From Marinobacter bohaiensis (GTDB lineage: Bacteria; Pseudomonadota; Gammaproteobacteria; Pseudomonadales; Oleiphilaceae): DNA of 64,000 nucleotides. Under the pieces are notes generated by a model. The model did not search any database. It was not told the DNA's origin and saw only the letters and a program-made list of their open reading frames with translations. Both the position numbers and the translations under genes were made by a program. Each line of letters begins with the position of its first letter. Position 1 is the first letter of the stretch. Location: positions 104,155 through 168,154 of the forward strand of contig NZ_QGEH01000007.1 in NCBI RefSeq assembly GCF_003258515.1. Reading direction: 5' to 3'. Shown in pieces: positions 18,578-26,981 of the stretch.

Positions 18578-20623
18578 ATGAACAATCCCCTGCTGAGTGA
18601 TGATCTGCTGCCCCGCTTCGACCACATCCGCGTCGAGCATATGGAACCGGCCATCGACCAGATCCTGAGCGACAACCGCATGCAGATCCAGGACCTGGCC
18701 AGCCAGGCCGAGCCGACCTGGGACACGCTGTTCCAGCCCATGCAGTCCCTGGACGATCGCCTGAACAACGCCTTTTCCATTATCTCTCACCTCAACGGCG
18801 TGATGAACAGCGACGAGCTGCGCCAGGTGTACAAGCGCTGCCTGGAAAAACTGACCGAGTACGGTACCGAGCTGAGCCAGAACACCGAACTGTGTAACGC
18901 CTACAAGCGGCTCGCCGAAGGCCCGGATTTCCAGAAGCTGGATGAAGCCCAGCGCAAGGCCATCGACAACACCCTGCGCGACTTCCACCTGGGCGGTGTC
19001 GACCTGCCCGACGACGAGAAGAAGCAGTTTGCCGAGTTGTCCAAGGAATTGTCAGAGCTGACCAATCGCTTCAGCGACAACGTACTGGACGCCACCCAGC
19101 ACTGGTTCAAGCACATCGCCGACGAGAGCGAACTGGCGGGCGTCCCCGAGTCGGCGCTCGATGGTGCGCGTCAGGCCGCGCAGCAGCGCGATCTGGACGG
19201 CTTCGTCATCACCCTGGATTTCCCCAGCTTCTTCCCGGTCATGACCTACGGCGACAACCGCGAGCTGCGCCGCGAAGTCTACGAGGCGTTCGTTACCCGC
19301 GCGTCCGACGTGGGTCCGGATGGTGGCCAGTGGGACAACACGCCGGTGATGGCGGAAATTCTCAAGCGCCGTCACCAGCAGTCGCAGCTGCTGGGCTTCG
19401 ACAACTACGCCGAGCGCTCACTGGCCACCAAGATGGCGCGCAGCGTCGACGAGGTGATGCAGTTCCTGCAGGAACTGGCGGCCAAGTCGCGGCCGGTGGC
19501 GGTGCAGGAATACGATGACCTCAAGGCGTTCGCCCGGGACGAGTTCGGCGTGGACACGCTGGAAGCCTGGGACATCGGCTACTACAGCGAGAAGCTGCGC
19601 CAGGCGCGTTACGACATCTCGCCGGAAACCCTGCGCCCCTGGTTCCCGGTCAACACCGTGGTGGGCGGCCTGTTCCAGGTGGCCGAGCGCCTGTTCGACG
19701 TGTCCATCGAGGCGGACAACGACGCCGAAACCTGGCACGACGACGTCACCGCCTACCGCATCAGCCGCGGTGGCGAGCCGGTGGCCTGGTTCTACCTCGA
19801 CCTCTACGCGCGTCAGGGCAAGCGTGGCGGCGCCTGGATGGCGGACTGCCGGGTGCGCTGGCGCAACCTGCGCGGCACCCTGCAGAAGCCGGTGGCATTC
19901 CTGACCTGCAATTTCACGCCGCCGGTGGGTGACAAGCCGGCGCTGCTGACCCACGACGAGGTCACCACCCTGTTCCACGAGTTCGGCCATGGCCTGCACC
20001 ACATGCTGACCCAGGTCGAGGTGGCGGACGTGTCCGGCATCAACGGGGTGGCCTGGGACGCCGTCGAGCTGCCCAGCCAGTTCCTCGAGAACTGGTGCTG
20101 GAATCCGGAATCCCTGGGCCTGATCGCCAGACATTACGAGACGGGCGAGCCGCTGCCCCAGGACCTGCTCGACAAGCTGCTGGCGGCGAAGAACTTCCAG
20201 TCCGGCATGCAGATGGTGCGGCAACTGGAATTCTCGCTGTTCGATTTCCGCCTGCACGCCGAGTTCACCCCACAGGCTCCGGTGAACCCGCTGGACATGT
20301 ACCGCCAGGTGCGCTCCGAGATTGCCGTCACCGAGACGCCGGAATTCAACCGGTTCCCCAACGCCTTCTCCCACATCTTCGCCGGCGGTTACGCGGCGGG
20401 TTACTACAGCTACAAGTGGGCCGAGGTGCTGGCCGCGGACGCCTTCTCCCTGTTCGAGGAGAAGGGCATTTTCGATCCCGCCACCGGCCGGTCGTTCCTG
20501 GAGAATATCCTGGAGCGCGGCGGCTCGCGCGAGCCCATGGAGCTGTTCAAGGCCTTCCGGGGTCGCGAGCCCCAGGTGGACGCCCTGCTGCGCCAGAGCG
20601 GTATCACCCCGCAGGCGGCCTGA
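18578..20623 (+). CDS. prlC: Oligopeptidase A (M3 family zinc metallopeptidase)
   Basis: A 681-residue cytoplasmic oligopeptidase that degrades short peptides, including cleaved signal peptides. The catalytic motif HEFGHGLHHML (HExxH zinc site and glutamate) lies near residue 470, and the following GVAWDAVELPSQFLENW carries the third zinc-ligand glutamate region. The length matches E. coli PrlC/OpdA (about 680). An AAAGGAG ribosome site precedes the ATG. The YheV-type zinc-ribbon gene follows 56 bp later, as commonly found. Confidence 0.96.
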   Translation: MNNPLLSDDLLPRFDHIRVEHMEPAIDQILSDNRMQIQDLASQAEPTWDTLFQPMQSLDDRLNNAFSIISHLNGVMNSDELRQVYKRCLEKLTEYGTELSQNTELCNAYKRLAEGPDFQKLDEAQRKAIDNTLRDFHLGGVDLPDDEKKQFAELSKELSELTNRFSDNVLDATQHWFKHIADESELAGVPESALDGARQAAQQRDLDGFVITLDFPSFFPVMTYGDNRELRREVYEAFVTRASDVGPDGGQWDNTPVMAEILKRRHQQSQLLGFDNYAERSLATKMARSVDEVMQFLQELAAKSRPVAVQEYDDLKAFARDEFGVDTLEAWDIGYYSEKLRQARYDISPETLRPWFPVNTVVGGLFQVAERLFDVSIEADNDAETWHDDVTAYRISRGGEPVAWFYLDLYARQGKRGGAWMADCRVRWRNLRGTLQKPVAFLTCNFTPPVGDKPALLTHDEVTTLFHEFGHGLHHMLTQVEVADVSGINGVAWDAVELPSQFLENWCWNPESLGLIARHYETGEPLPQDLLDKLLAAKNFQSGMQMVRQLEFSLFDFRLHAEFTPQAPVNPLDMYRQVRSEIAVTETPEFNRFPNAFSHIFAGGYAAGYYSYKWAEVLAADAFSLFEEKGIFDPATGRSFLENILERGGSREPMELFKAFRGREPQVDALLRQSGITPQAA

Positions 20624-20679
20624 TCACTGAACGAGAATCCGGGGCGGCCAACGGGTCGCCCCAACACTGTGGAGAGCCC

Positions 20680-20940
20680 ATGGCGACCCCCAAACGCTTT
20701 ATTGCCGGCGCCATCTGCCCCCGCTGCGGTGAGATGGACAAGATCAAGATGCAGCAGACCGACGAAGGCCAGTTCCGAGAGTGCGTGGCCTGCGGCTTCG
20801 AGGATGCCCAGACCCCCGAAGGTGAGCCCATCGGCGAGCTGGAGACCCGGGTCAACAAGCGTGACAACGAGGACGATCACACCGTCAAGCAGGTGGTGTT
20901 CTTCAAGGCGGCAGCGGATGACAGCGAAGACGACGGATAA
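20680..20940 (+). CDS. yheV: YheV-family putative zinc-ribbon protein
   Basis: An 86-residue protein with one CPRCGEMDKIKM ... ECVACGFED zinc ribbon (two CxxC pairs, about residues 13-42), followed by a charged tail ending in acidic residues. The start is the ATG at 20680, preceded by GGAGAG; it is the terminal part of a longer open frame that overlaps prlC out of register. The family is conserved in gammaproteobacteria, often next to prlC, with unknown function. Confidence 0.85.
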   Translation: MATPKRFIAGAICPRCGEMDKIKMQQTDEGQFRECVACGFEDAQTPEGEPIGELETRVNKRDNEDDHTVKQVVFFKAAADDSEDDG

Positions 20941-20953
20941 AGCGTTGTTTTCA

Positions 20954-21070
20954 AATGTAGCCGAAGCTTCAGCTTCGGAGGGCCCGCCAGGGCCCCAAGG
21001 TTCCCCCCGCATCGGGACTAGAACCCGGCTGCCCTGCGGGCGGCTCGAAAGCTGAAGCTTCCGCTACATT
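20954..21070. repeat. Dispersed intergenic repeat, family 1 (full inverted-repeat copy)
   Basis: A 25-bp arm at 20954-20978, containing GTAGCCGAAGCTTCAGCTTC, is matched in inverted orientation at 21046-21070 with about 22 of 25 positions complementary. The intervening 67 bp is rich in GGGCC/GGCCC-type palindromes. The left arm recurs at 60229-60255. The arrangement resembles REP/BIME-type extragenic palindromes. Confidence 0.75.
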
Positions 21071-21096
21071 GATCGGGTACCCTGCGAATCTGATCC

Positions 21097-21133
21097 AAAA
21101 AAAGGCCCAACCAGCAACTGGTTGGGCCTTTTT
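21097..21133. terminator. Bidirectional intrinsic terminator
   Basis: A perfect 12-bp stem (AGGCCCAACCAG, 21103-21114, with CTGGTTGGGCCT, 21118-21129), a 3-nt loop, an A-run on the left and a T-run on the right. It lies between convergent yheV (plus) and the antiporter gene (minus) and should stop both. Confidence 0.9.
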
Positions 21134-21154
21134 CGTTAGCGATTCTGGTAAGCC

Positions 21155-22474
21155 TTACAGCGTCATCGCCGCCAGCCAGCCGAACGCCAGCAGCGGCAGG
21201 TTGTAGTGCAGGAAGGTCGGCACCACCGTGTCCCAGATGTGGTTGTGCTGGCCGTCGGCGTTGAGGCCGGCGGTGGGGCCGAGGGTGGAGTCCGAGGCCG
21301 GTGAGCCGGCATCCCCCAGCGCGCCGGCGGTGCCCACCAGGGCGACGATCGCCAGCGGGCTGAAGCCCAGTTGCAGCGCCAGCGGCACGTAGATCGCGGC
21401 AATGATGGGGATGGTGGAGAAGGACGAGCCGATGCCCATGGTGATCAGCAGCCCGACCACCAGCATCAGCAGCGCCGCCAGGGCCTGGTTGTCGCCGATG
21501 GCGCCGACGGAGCTTTCCACCAGCGTCTTGATGTCGCCGGTCTCGCGCATCACCTCGGCGAAGCCGGAGGCGGCGATCATGATGAAACCGATCATCGCCA
21601 GCATCTTCATGCCTTCGGTGAACAGGTCGTCCGCTTCCTTCCACTTCACTACGCCGGAGACGTTAAAGAGCACGAAGCCGGCCAGCGCGCCCAGGATCAT
21701 GGAATCGAGCATCAGCTGCACCACGAACGCCACCACGATGGCCGCCAGGGCCATGATCAGCGTCCACTGGCTGTACTGGATGTCCACCCGCTCGGTGCGC
21801 TCGATGGTTTTCATGTCGTAGTCGCGGCCCTTGCGGTAGGTGAAGAACACCGCCACCAGCAGGCCGGTGAGCATGCCCAGCGCCGGCAGCGCCATGGCGT
21901 GCATCACGTTGAGGCCGTCCAGGGCGACGCCGTTGGTTTCCACCTTGGCCATCAGGATTTCGTTCAGGTAGATGCCGCCGAAGCCCACCGGCAGGAACAT
22001 GTAGGGGGTGATCAGGCCGAAGGTCAGCACGCAGGCCACCAGGCGCCGGTCCAGGCGCAGCCTGGCCATGACGTACAGCAGCGGCGGGACCACCAGCGGA
22101 ATGAAGGCAATGTGGATCGGCAGGATGTTCTGGGACGAGATGGCGATGGCCAGCAGCAGGCCGATCATCACGAACTTGATCGCGCCGCCCTGCCCGTTGT
22201 CCTGGCGCCCCACCAGGGCCAGCGCCTTGTCCGCCAGGGCGTGGGCCAGGCCGGATTTGCCGATGGCCACGGCGAACGCGCCCAGGGTGGCGTAGGACAG
22301 GGCCACGGTGGCGCCGCCGCCCAGGCCGCTGTTGAAGGCATTGATGGTGGCTTCCAGGGACAGGCCACTGATCAGGCCGCCGGCGATGGCACCGATGATC
22401 AGGGCAACGACGACGTGGATTCGACAGAGGCTCAGGATGAGCATGATGCCGACAGCGGCAACAACAGCATTCAT
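21155..22474 (-). CDS. Na+/H+ antiporter-family membrane protein (YuiF-like)
   Basis: A 439-residue polytopic membrane protein of the ion-transporter superfamily related to NhaC and to YuiF. The N-terminal ~85 residues match the short NhaC-like N-domain ([20 protein letters not shown]). The rest holds about ten hydrophobic segments and two glycine/serine-rich half-helix motifs ([40 protein letters not shown]). Some family members have been re-assigned as amino-acid permeases, so the substrate is uncertain. A 9-bp inverted repeat surrounds its ribosome site. It is transcribed towards the bidirectional terminator. Confidence 0.8.
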   Translation of the reverse strand: MNAVVAAVGIMLILSLCRIHVVVALIIGAIAGGLISGLSLEATINAFNSGLGGGATVALSYATLGAFAVAIGKSGLAHALADKALALVGRQDNGQGGAIKFVMIGLLLAIAISSQNILPIHIAFIPLVVPPLLYVMARLRLDRRLVACVLTFGLITPYMFLPVGFGGIYLNEILMAKVETNGVALDGLNVMHAMALPALGMLTGLLVAVFFTYRKGRDYDMKTIERTERVDIQYSQWTLIMALAAIVVAFVVQLMLDSMILGALAGFVLFNVSGVVKWKEADDLFTEGMKMLAMIGFIMIAASGFAEVMRETGDIKTLVESSVGAIGDNQALAALLMLVVGLLITMGIGSSFSTIPIIAAIYVPLALQLGFSPLAIVALVGTAGALGDAGSPASDSTLGPTAGLNADGQHNHIWDTVVPTFLHYNLPLLAFGWLAAMTL

Positions 22475-22475
22475 G

Positions 22476-22507
22476 GCGCTTTTCCTTAGGGGGTTTCTGA
22501 AAAGCGC
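22476..22507 (-). promoter_or_regulatory. Hairpin enclosing the antiporter ribosome-binding site
   Basis: GCGCTTTTC (22476-22484) and GAAAAGCGC (22499-22507) form a perfect 9-bp inverted repeat one base upstream of the start codon, with a 14-nt loop. On the mRNA the AAGGA Shine-Dalgarno sits at the loop/stem junction, so folding would occlude translation initiation. Confidence 0.55.
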
Positions 22508-22555
22508 GCTAATGTGCAGGAAATGACCAGCGGAGTCAAAGGCCGCCGGCGGGCA

Positions 22556-22771
22556 TCAGCCCAGATAGCTGAACCGGGGGACCGATTCGCCGGCGACTTC
22601 GACCGTTTCCCGGAACATGCTGAGCGGGCGTACCCAGAGACTCTGGTCGCCGTAGAGGCAGCGGTAGACCACCAGTTCCTCTTCGGTTTCGCTGTGACGG
22701 GCGACGCCGATCACTTCGTAGTCCTTGCCCTTGTAGTGCCGGTAGCGGCCGGGTTTGAGCGTATGTGTCAT
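22556..22771 (-). CDS. DUF1653-family small protein
   Basis: A 71-residue protein starting MTHTLKPGRYRHYKGKDYEV, with GVARHSETEEELVVYRCLYG and LWVRPLSMF, the conserved pattern of DUF1653. The fold is a small beta-barrel-like domain of unknown function, widespread in proteobacteria. No signal peptide or membrane segment. It is transcribed leftward, 74 bp downstream of doxX. Confidence 0.85.
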   Translation of the reverse strand: MTHTLKPGRYRHYKGKDYEVIGVARHSETEEELVVYRCLYGDQSLWVRPLSMFRETVEVAGESVPRFSYLG

Positions 22772-22807
22772 GGTGTCTGCTCGGGGGTGTGTCCGTCTAT
22801 TCTAGAC

Positions 22808-22836
22808 CCGGAAACGGCGCGGAGCACCGTTTCCGG
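22808..22836. terminator. Hairpin between DUF1653 and doxX genes
   Basis: A perfect 10-bp stem, CCGGAAACGG with CCGTTTCCGG, closed by a 9-nt loop. Neither side has a clear T-run, so it is a weak terminator candidate or an mRNA 3'-end stabiliser for doxX. Confidence 0.45.
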
Positions 22837-22845
22837 CATGCTCTT

Positions 22846-23232
22846 TCAGGAGTGCAGCTTGTATTTGCCGGGGCCGAGGAACACCAGCGCCAGGCCAATG
22901 AACAGGAAGAAGCCCTGCAGCTCCAGCGCCCAGCCGCCGGACTGGCCCAGGCTCATCAACTGGCCCATGTGCACCAGGGCGATGGCGACGATCATGTTGA
23001 TGGCGATGATCAGCCCGCCGATGCGCGTCTGGTAGCCGAGGATGACCATCAGTGGGGCGATGATTTCCCCGATGTAGACACCGTAGGCCAGGAACGCCGG
23101 CAGCCCGTGGCTGACCAGTTGCGATTCCACGAAGCCCACGCCGTTGAACAGCTTCGAGATGCCGTGAAACAGCAGCAGCCCGCCCAGGGTCAGCCGGACG
23201 ATCAGTTTGCCAAGATCCGCGTTCTCCAACAT
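22846..23232 (-). CDS. DoxX-family membrane protein
   Basis: A 128-residue protein with four predicted transmembrane helices: LIVRLTLGGLLLFHGISKLF, the segment around YGVYIGEIIAPLMVIL, IIAINMIVAIALVHM and FFLFIGLALVFLG. DoxX-family proteins take part in thiosulfate/quinone or disulfide redox chemistry in some species, but most are uncharacterised. I start at the ATG ending at 23232 because AAAGGA lies 7 nt upstream; the open frame extends only to a TTG. It lies 53 bp after the truncated haemoglobin gene and may be the last gene of that operon. Confidence 0.85.
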   Translation of the reverse strand: MLENADLGKLIVRLTLGGLLLFHGISKLFNGVGFVESQLVSHGLPAFLAYGVYIGEIIAPLMVILGYQTRIGGLIIAINMIVAIALVHMGQLMSLGQSGGWALELQGFFLFIGLALVFLGPGKYKLHS

Positions 23233-23285
23233 GGCGATATCCTTTTTCAAATGGAAACGAGAGCTTAGCGACTTTGTCGGTCACG

Positions 23286-23741
23286 TCAATTGGATGACGG
23301 TCGCGGCGTCGGGATATCGACAATCTCGTCGTGCAGCGGCACCAGCCGTTTCAGCAGGCGGTTCTGCGCCGACACCGGCACGTCGTTCTGCTCCATGGCC
23401 AGGATCAGGTCTTCGGCGAGGGCGTTGAAGTCCGTCTCGTCGATGCCCAGGCCGGCGTGTGAGGCTTCCATGCTGCGTCCGGAATAGGTGCAGGGGCCGT
23501 TGGCCAGGTAGCAGATCTGGTCGGTCAGGTTGCGGTGCAGGCTGGCGATGTCCACGCCGCGGAAAGTCTCGGCGATGCGTTCGTCCTCAACCACCACGTA
23601 CAGCAGGTCGCGCACGATGTTGGCGATGCCGGTGCGTTCGCCCAGATCCTGGTAAAGCGTGTCCTCCGCCGGCGGCCCGGCAAGGCTCTGGCAGCCCGCC
23701 AGCAGCACGCCCAACAGCAAACCGGTGATCGTTCTGGTCAT
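23286..23741 (-). CDS. Lipoprotein group 1 truncated haemoglobin
   Basis: A 151-residue protein whose first ~17 residues (MTRTITGLLLGVLLAGC) form a lipoprotein signal ending in an LAGC lipobox. The mature part is a group-1 truncated globin: LYQDLGERTGIANIV at the start, and SHAGLGIDETDFN carrying the presumed proximal (F8) histidine. Truncated haemoglobins bind O2 or NO, or dioxygenate NO; export as a lipoprotein would place the haem in the periplasm. It lies 16 bp after the DUF3034 gene, so it is probably part of the copper protein / c-di-GMP phosphodiesterase operon. Confidence 0.85.
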   Translation of the reverse strand: MTRTITGLLLGVLLAGCQSLAGPPAEDTLYQDLGERTGIANIVRDLLYVVVEDERIAETFRGVDIASLHRNLTDQICYLANGPCTYSGRSMEASHAGLGIDETDFNALAEDLILAMEQNDVPVSAQNRLLKRLVPLHDEIVDIPTPRPSSN

Positions 23742-23757
23742 CGCAAAACTCCCCTTC

Positions 23758-24606
23758 TCAGAAACTGCCCTGCAGGGACAGGTAGCCGCCCTGCTGGTCG
23801 TCCAGGCCGGCGATGCCGCCGAGGTTGACCCAGGCGGCGGTCACCGCGAGGTGCCGGTTGGGGACCCAGGCGACGAACAGGTCGTACCAGTCGTCTTCCT
23901 CGGCGAATCCAAGGTTATCCGGCTTCTGCCGGTACTCGCCGCCCACCAGCCACTGGCGGGTCACGAAGACGCCGGCGCTGCCCTCGAACACCAGCTCGTA
24001 GCTGTCATTCTCGTCGCCGCCGAAGCCCAGCAGCCCGCCCTGGTTGGCCCGGGTTCCGCGCACCACGCCGTTGACCAGCAGGTTGCGGTCGAACAGTCCG
24101 GCCAGGAACACCTTGCTGCCGGCAAGGTACAGGTCGGTGCCGCTGTCGTCCTCGGCACCCACCGCCTCCGGCACCGTAAACGTGCGGTTGCGCTTGTGCT
24201 GGATGCCCAGGGACCACTGGCCGTAGCGGCCGTAGAGCACGTCGCCGAAGAGCCGCAGCTTGAGACCGAAAATGTCCTGCTGTAGCTCGTCTTCGTTGAG
24301 TGCGGCTCCCAGGGTGTCCAGGTCCAGGGTCTGGCGTGCGACACTCACCTCGATGCGGTTGCGCCAGTTCAGCGCCGCGGCGGTGACGTCCACGGTGTAG
24401 TCGTCCAGCGGCGCGTGGGACAAGGCGATCGAGGCGCCCCACTCCCGGTCGCTGGCGTAGCCGGTGAGCACGGCCATAGGGACCAGTCCACCGCCGGCAC
24501 TGCCTTCAATGGTGGTCACGCCGCCGGTGCCCCAGAGCCGGCTGCCGGGGGCCGCCGCCAGCGAGGCTGAAAACAGAACGAGGAGAAGAGCGCTGAGCCG
24601 TTTCAC
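23758..24606 (-). CDS. DUF3034-family envelope protein
   Basis: A 282-residue exported protein with a Sec signal peptide (MKRLSALLLVLFSASLAAA). The DUF3034 hallmark WGTGGVTTIEGSAGGGLVP comes directly after the cleavage site. Alternating hydrophobic/aromatic strands through to a C-terminal GGYLSLQGSF (terminal aromatic) suggest an outer-membrane beta-barrel. The start is a GTG overlapping the stop of the upstream phosphodiesterase (GTGA) with GGAGT before it. Function unknown; the family is often seen beside a methylamine-utilisation-type cupredoxin and a GGDEF/EAL gene, as here. Confidence 0.85.
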   Translation of the reverse strand: MKRLSALLLVLFSASLAAAPGSRLWGTGGVTTIEGSAGGGLVPMAVLTGYASDREWGASIALSHAPLDDYTVDVTAAALNWRNRIEVSVARQTLDLDTLGAALNEDELQQDIFGLKLRLFGDVLYGRYGQWSLGIQHKRNRTFTVPEAVGAEDDSGTDLYLAGSKVFLAGLFDRNLLVNGVVRGTRANQGGLLGFGGDENDSYELVFEGSAGVFVTRQWLVGGEYRQKPDNLGFAEEDDWYDLFVAWVPNRHLAVTAAWVNLGGIAGLDDQQGGYLSLQGSF

Positions 24607-26981
24607 GATTGACTCCTGTCGGTGACTGCCCGGCGGGGCCGGTCCTGGGTGAGTTGTGCCGCTTGCTCACGGAAAGCGGCATGCCAGCCGGCCAGTTCGG
24701 AAGCGGGCAGCGGCCGGCTGATCAGGTAGCCCTGGGCCAGTTCGCAGCCCCAGTGGCGCAGCAGGTGCCAGCTGGCCTCGTTCTCCACGCCCTCGGCGAC
24801 CACGCCGAGTCCCAGCCCGTGGGCCATGTCGATGGTGGAGCGCACGATGAGCTGGTCCTGGGGCGTGGCGTCCAGGCGCAGCACGAAGGACTTGTCGATC
24901 TTCAGTTCCTGCACCGGCAATTGGCGCATTTGCGCCAGTGAACTGTAGCCGGTACCGAAGTCGTCCACAGACAGGCGCACCCCCAGCTCCCGCAGTCGCG
25001 CCAGGGCGCGCATGGCCGCTTGCGTATCCACCATGGCGGCGCTTTCGGTGATCTCGAAGGTCAGCGTATTGAGCGGGCGCGGCCAGTCGGCGAAAACGCC
25101 GTCCACCAGATCCGGCAGGCGCGGGTTGTTGAGGTCGAGGGCCGACAGATTGACGGCGATGCCCAGCTCGCGCAGCCCCGCTTCCTGCCACTGGCCGGCG
25201 TCCCGCCGGATGCGCCGCAGGATATGTTCGGTGAGTGTGTGGATCTGGCCGGAGCGTTCCGCCAGGGCGATGAACTCCTCCGGGTTGAGCGGCCCCAATT
25301 GGGGATGGGTCCAGCGCACCAGGGCTTCGACCGCGGCCACAGTGCCGTCCTGGAAGCGGACCTTGGGCTGGTAGACCATGGTCAACTGGTTGTTTTCCAT
25401 GGCGGTGTGCAGATCGCGGATGATGGCCAGCTCCCGCAGGTGCAGCTCGTCACCGCCGACCGCATAGAAGGCCGAACGCGTCTCGCCATAGCGGGCCCTG
25501 TCCATGGTGAGGCTGACCCGGCGGCGGATGTCGTCGAGGGAGGCGGCCTGGTCCGGCAGGTGCAGGATCGCCGCGCACAGGCTCACCGAGGCCGGTGTGC
25601 CGCTGATCAGTATGGTTTCTTCGGCCACCTGGCGCAGCTGCGCCAGTTCCGCCTCCAGCCGCTCCCGGTCGCGCCCGGGCAGGAAGGTCATGAATTCGTT
25701 GCCGCCGGTGCGTCCCAGCGGGCACCGGTGGTCCAGCGCACCGCGCAGACGCAGGCCGGTGGCGATGATGACCCGGTCGCCGAAATCGTAGCCCAGGGTT
25801 TCGCTGAGCTCCTTGAGCCCCACGATCGACAGGCTGAGCAGGTAACCCGGCCGGCCCGATTCGAGCTGTCGACGCAGGTGCCGGTCCAGCGCCAGCCGGT
25901 TGGGCAGGCCCGTGAGGCTGTCGTGGCTGGCGTCGTGATGAATGCGATGCTCGCGGTGGCGGATGCGCCGACTCATGGCGAATAGCGCCTGGGCCAACCG
26001 TCCCAGCTCGTCACGTACTGTCAGCGGCGGTGGCACGGCAGTGAGGTCGTCACCCAGGTCGTCGGCGTAGCGCGCCAGGTGGAGCACCGGCTTGCCAAGG
26101 GCGCGGGCCAGCGCCAGGGCCAGCAGGCCGGCCACTCCCAGACAGACGGCCACCAGCAGGGTCAGGTTCCAGGCCAGGCGATAGTAATTGGCCAGCGCCG
26201 TCTGGCGGTCCAGCAGCAGGCGCGCCCGGACCGGAGCACTGTCGTCGGCGTTGAGGCGGGCGGTCTGGCTGAAGTAGCGATGGTCGCCGCTCATGCTGGC
26301 CTGCTCTCCGCTGTCACGCACCGCTGCCATGATCGAGGCGGGATCCCCCTGGACCATGCTGTGGCCGAACGCCCGCGGTGGTGATTCCCGGGATTCGAAG
26401 ACCACGTCCACCCCGGTGAGTTCGCTGATTTCCCGGGCGAAGCGGTTGTCGAGGCTGTAGCCCATCACCAGCCAGGCCTTGAGCCCCGGCGCCTGTACCG
26501 GGACCATCAGCGCCTGGAACGCCTGCTCGTCCCAGATGACCAGACTGGCGGCGGCGCCCCGGCGGTTGGCTTCGTCCAGCAGAGCGGGAAACGGCACGCG
26601 TTTGCCCGGCGCCAGCGCTTGCAGGCTGTTGATCACGTTGCCGTCGCGGTCGGCCAGCATGGCCAGGTCGGCGCGGAAACGCTGGCTGTGGTTGTCCAGG
26701 GCGCTGGACAGGGTGGCCTGGTCGCCGCTGGCGATGGCGGACCGGAAGCCGAAGTCGTCCACCAGCACATTGAGGGTGTTGACCAGCAACTGGTTGCGAC
26801 GGGCGAGGATTTCCCGGATGACGCCGCTGGCCACCTGCAGGCGTTCCCGGGCGCGGTTCTCTTCGTCCCGGAAGGTGGACACCATGAACGCGGCAGCGAT
26901 GACCAGGCTGGTCACCAGCGCCAGGGCGAGCATGGCGACCAGCAGGCGGCCGCGGAAACCGGTCGGGCGGAACATCGGCAT
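24603..26981 (-). CDS. Membrane-bound GGDEF/EAL protein, predicted c-di-GMP phosphodiesterase
   Basis: About 792 residues. Order: transmembrane helix (about 12-35), periplasmic sensor region (about 36-270) with cache-like pattern, second helix (about 275-298), HAMP-like linker (300-350), GGDEF domain (355-515) and EAL domain (530-780). The GGDEF signature reads RTGGNEF, so the catalytic motif is altered and cyclase activity is doubtful. The EAL domain keeps EALVRW, the NLSALDL block, FEITES, DDFGTGYSS, the lysine in LKIDKSF, and VAEGVE, so c-di-GMP hydrolysis is likely. The start overlaps the cupredoxin stop (TGATG); a GTG one codon earlier is the alternative. Confidence 0.9.
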   Translation of the reverse strand: MPMFRPTGFRGRLLVAMLALALVTSLVIAAAFMVSTFRDEENRARERLQVASGVIREILARRNQLLVNTLNVLVDDFGFRSAIASGDQATLSSALDNHSQRFRADLAMLADRDGNVINSLQALAPGKRVPFPALLDEANRRGAAASLVIWDEQAFQALMVPVQAPGLKAWLVMGYSLDNRFAREISELTGVDVVFESRESPPRAFGHSMVQGDPASIMAAVRDSGEQASMSGDHRYFSQTARLNADDSAPVRARLLLDRQTALANYYRLAWNLTLLVAVCLGVAGLLALALARALGKPVLHLARYADDLGDDLTAVPPPLTVRDELGRLAQALFAMSRRIRHREHRIHHDASHDSLTGLPNRLALDRHLRRQLESGRPGYLLSLSIVGLKELSETLGYDFGDRVIIATGLRLRGALDHRCPLGRTGGNEFMTFLPGRDRERLEAELAQLRQVAEETILISGTPASVSLCAAILHLPDQAASLDDIRRRVSLTMDRARYGETRSAFYAVGGDELHLRELAIIRDLHTAMENNQLTMVYQPKVRFQDGTVAAVEALVRWTHPQLGPLNPEEFIALAERSGQIHTLTEHILRRIRRDAGQWQEAGLRELGIAVNLSALDLNNPRLPDLVDGVFADWPRPLNTLTFEITESAAMVDTQAAMRALARLRELGVRLSVDDFGTGYSSLAQMRQLPVQELKIDKSFVLRLDATPQDQLIVRSTIDMAHGLGLGVVAEGVENEASWHLLRHWGCELAQGYLISRPLPASELAGWHAAFREQAAQLTQDRPRRAVTDRSQS

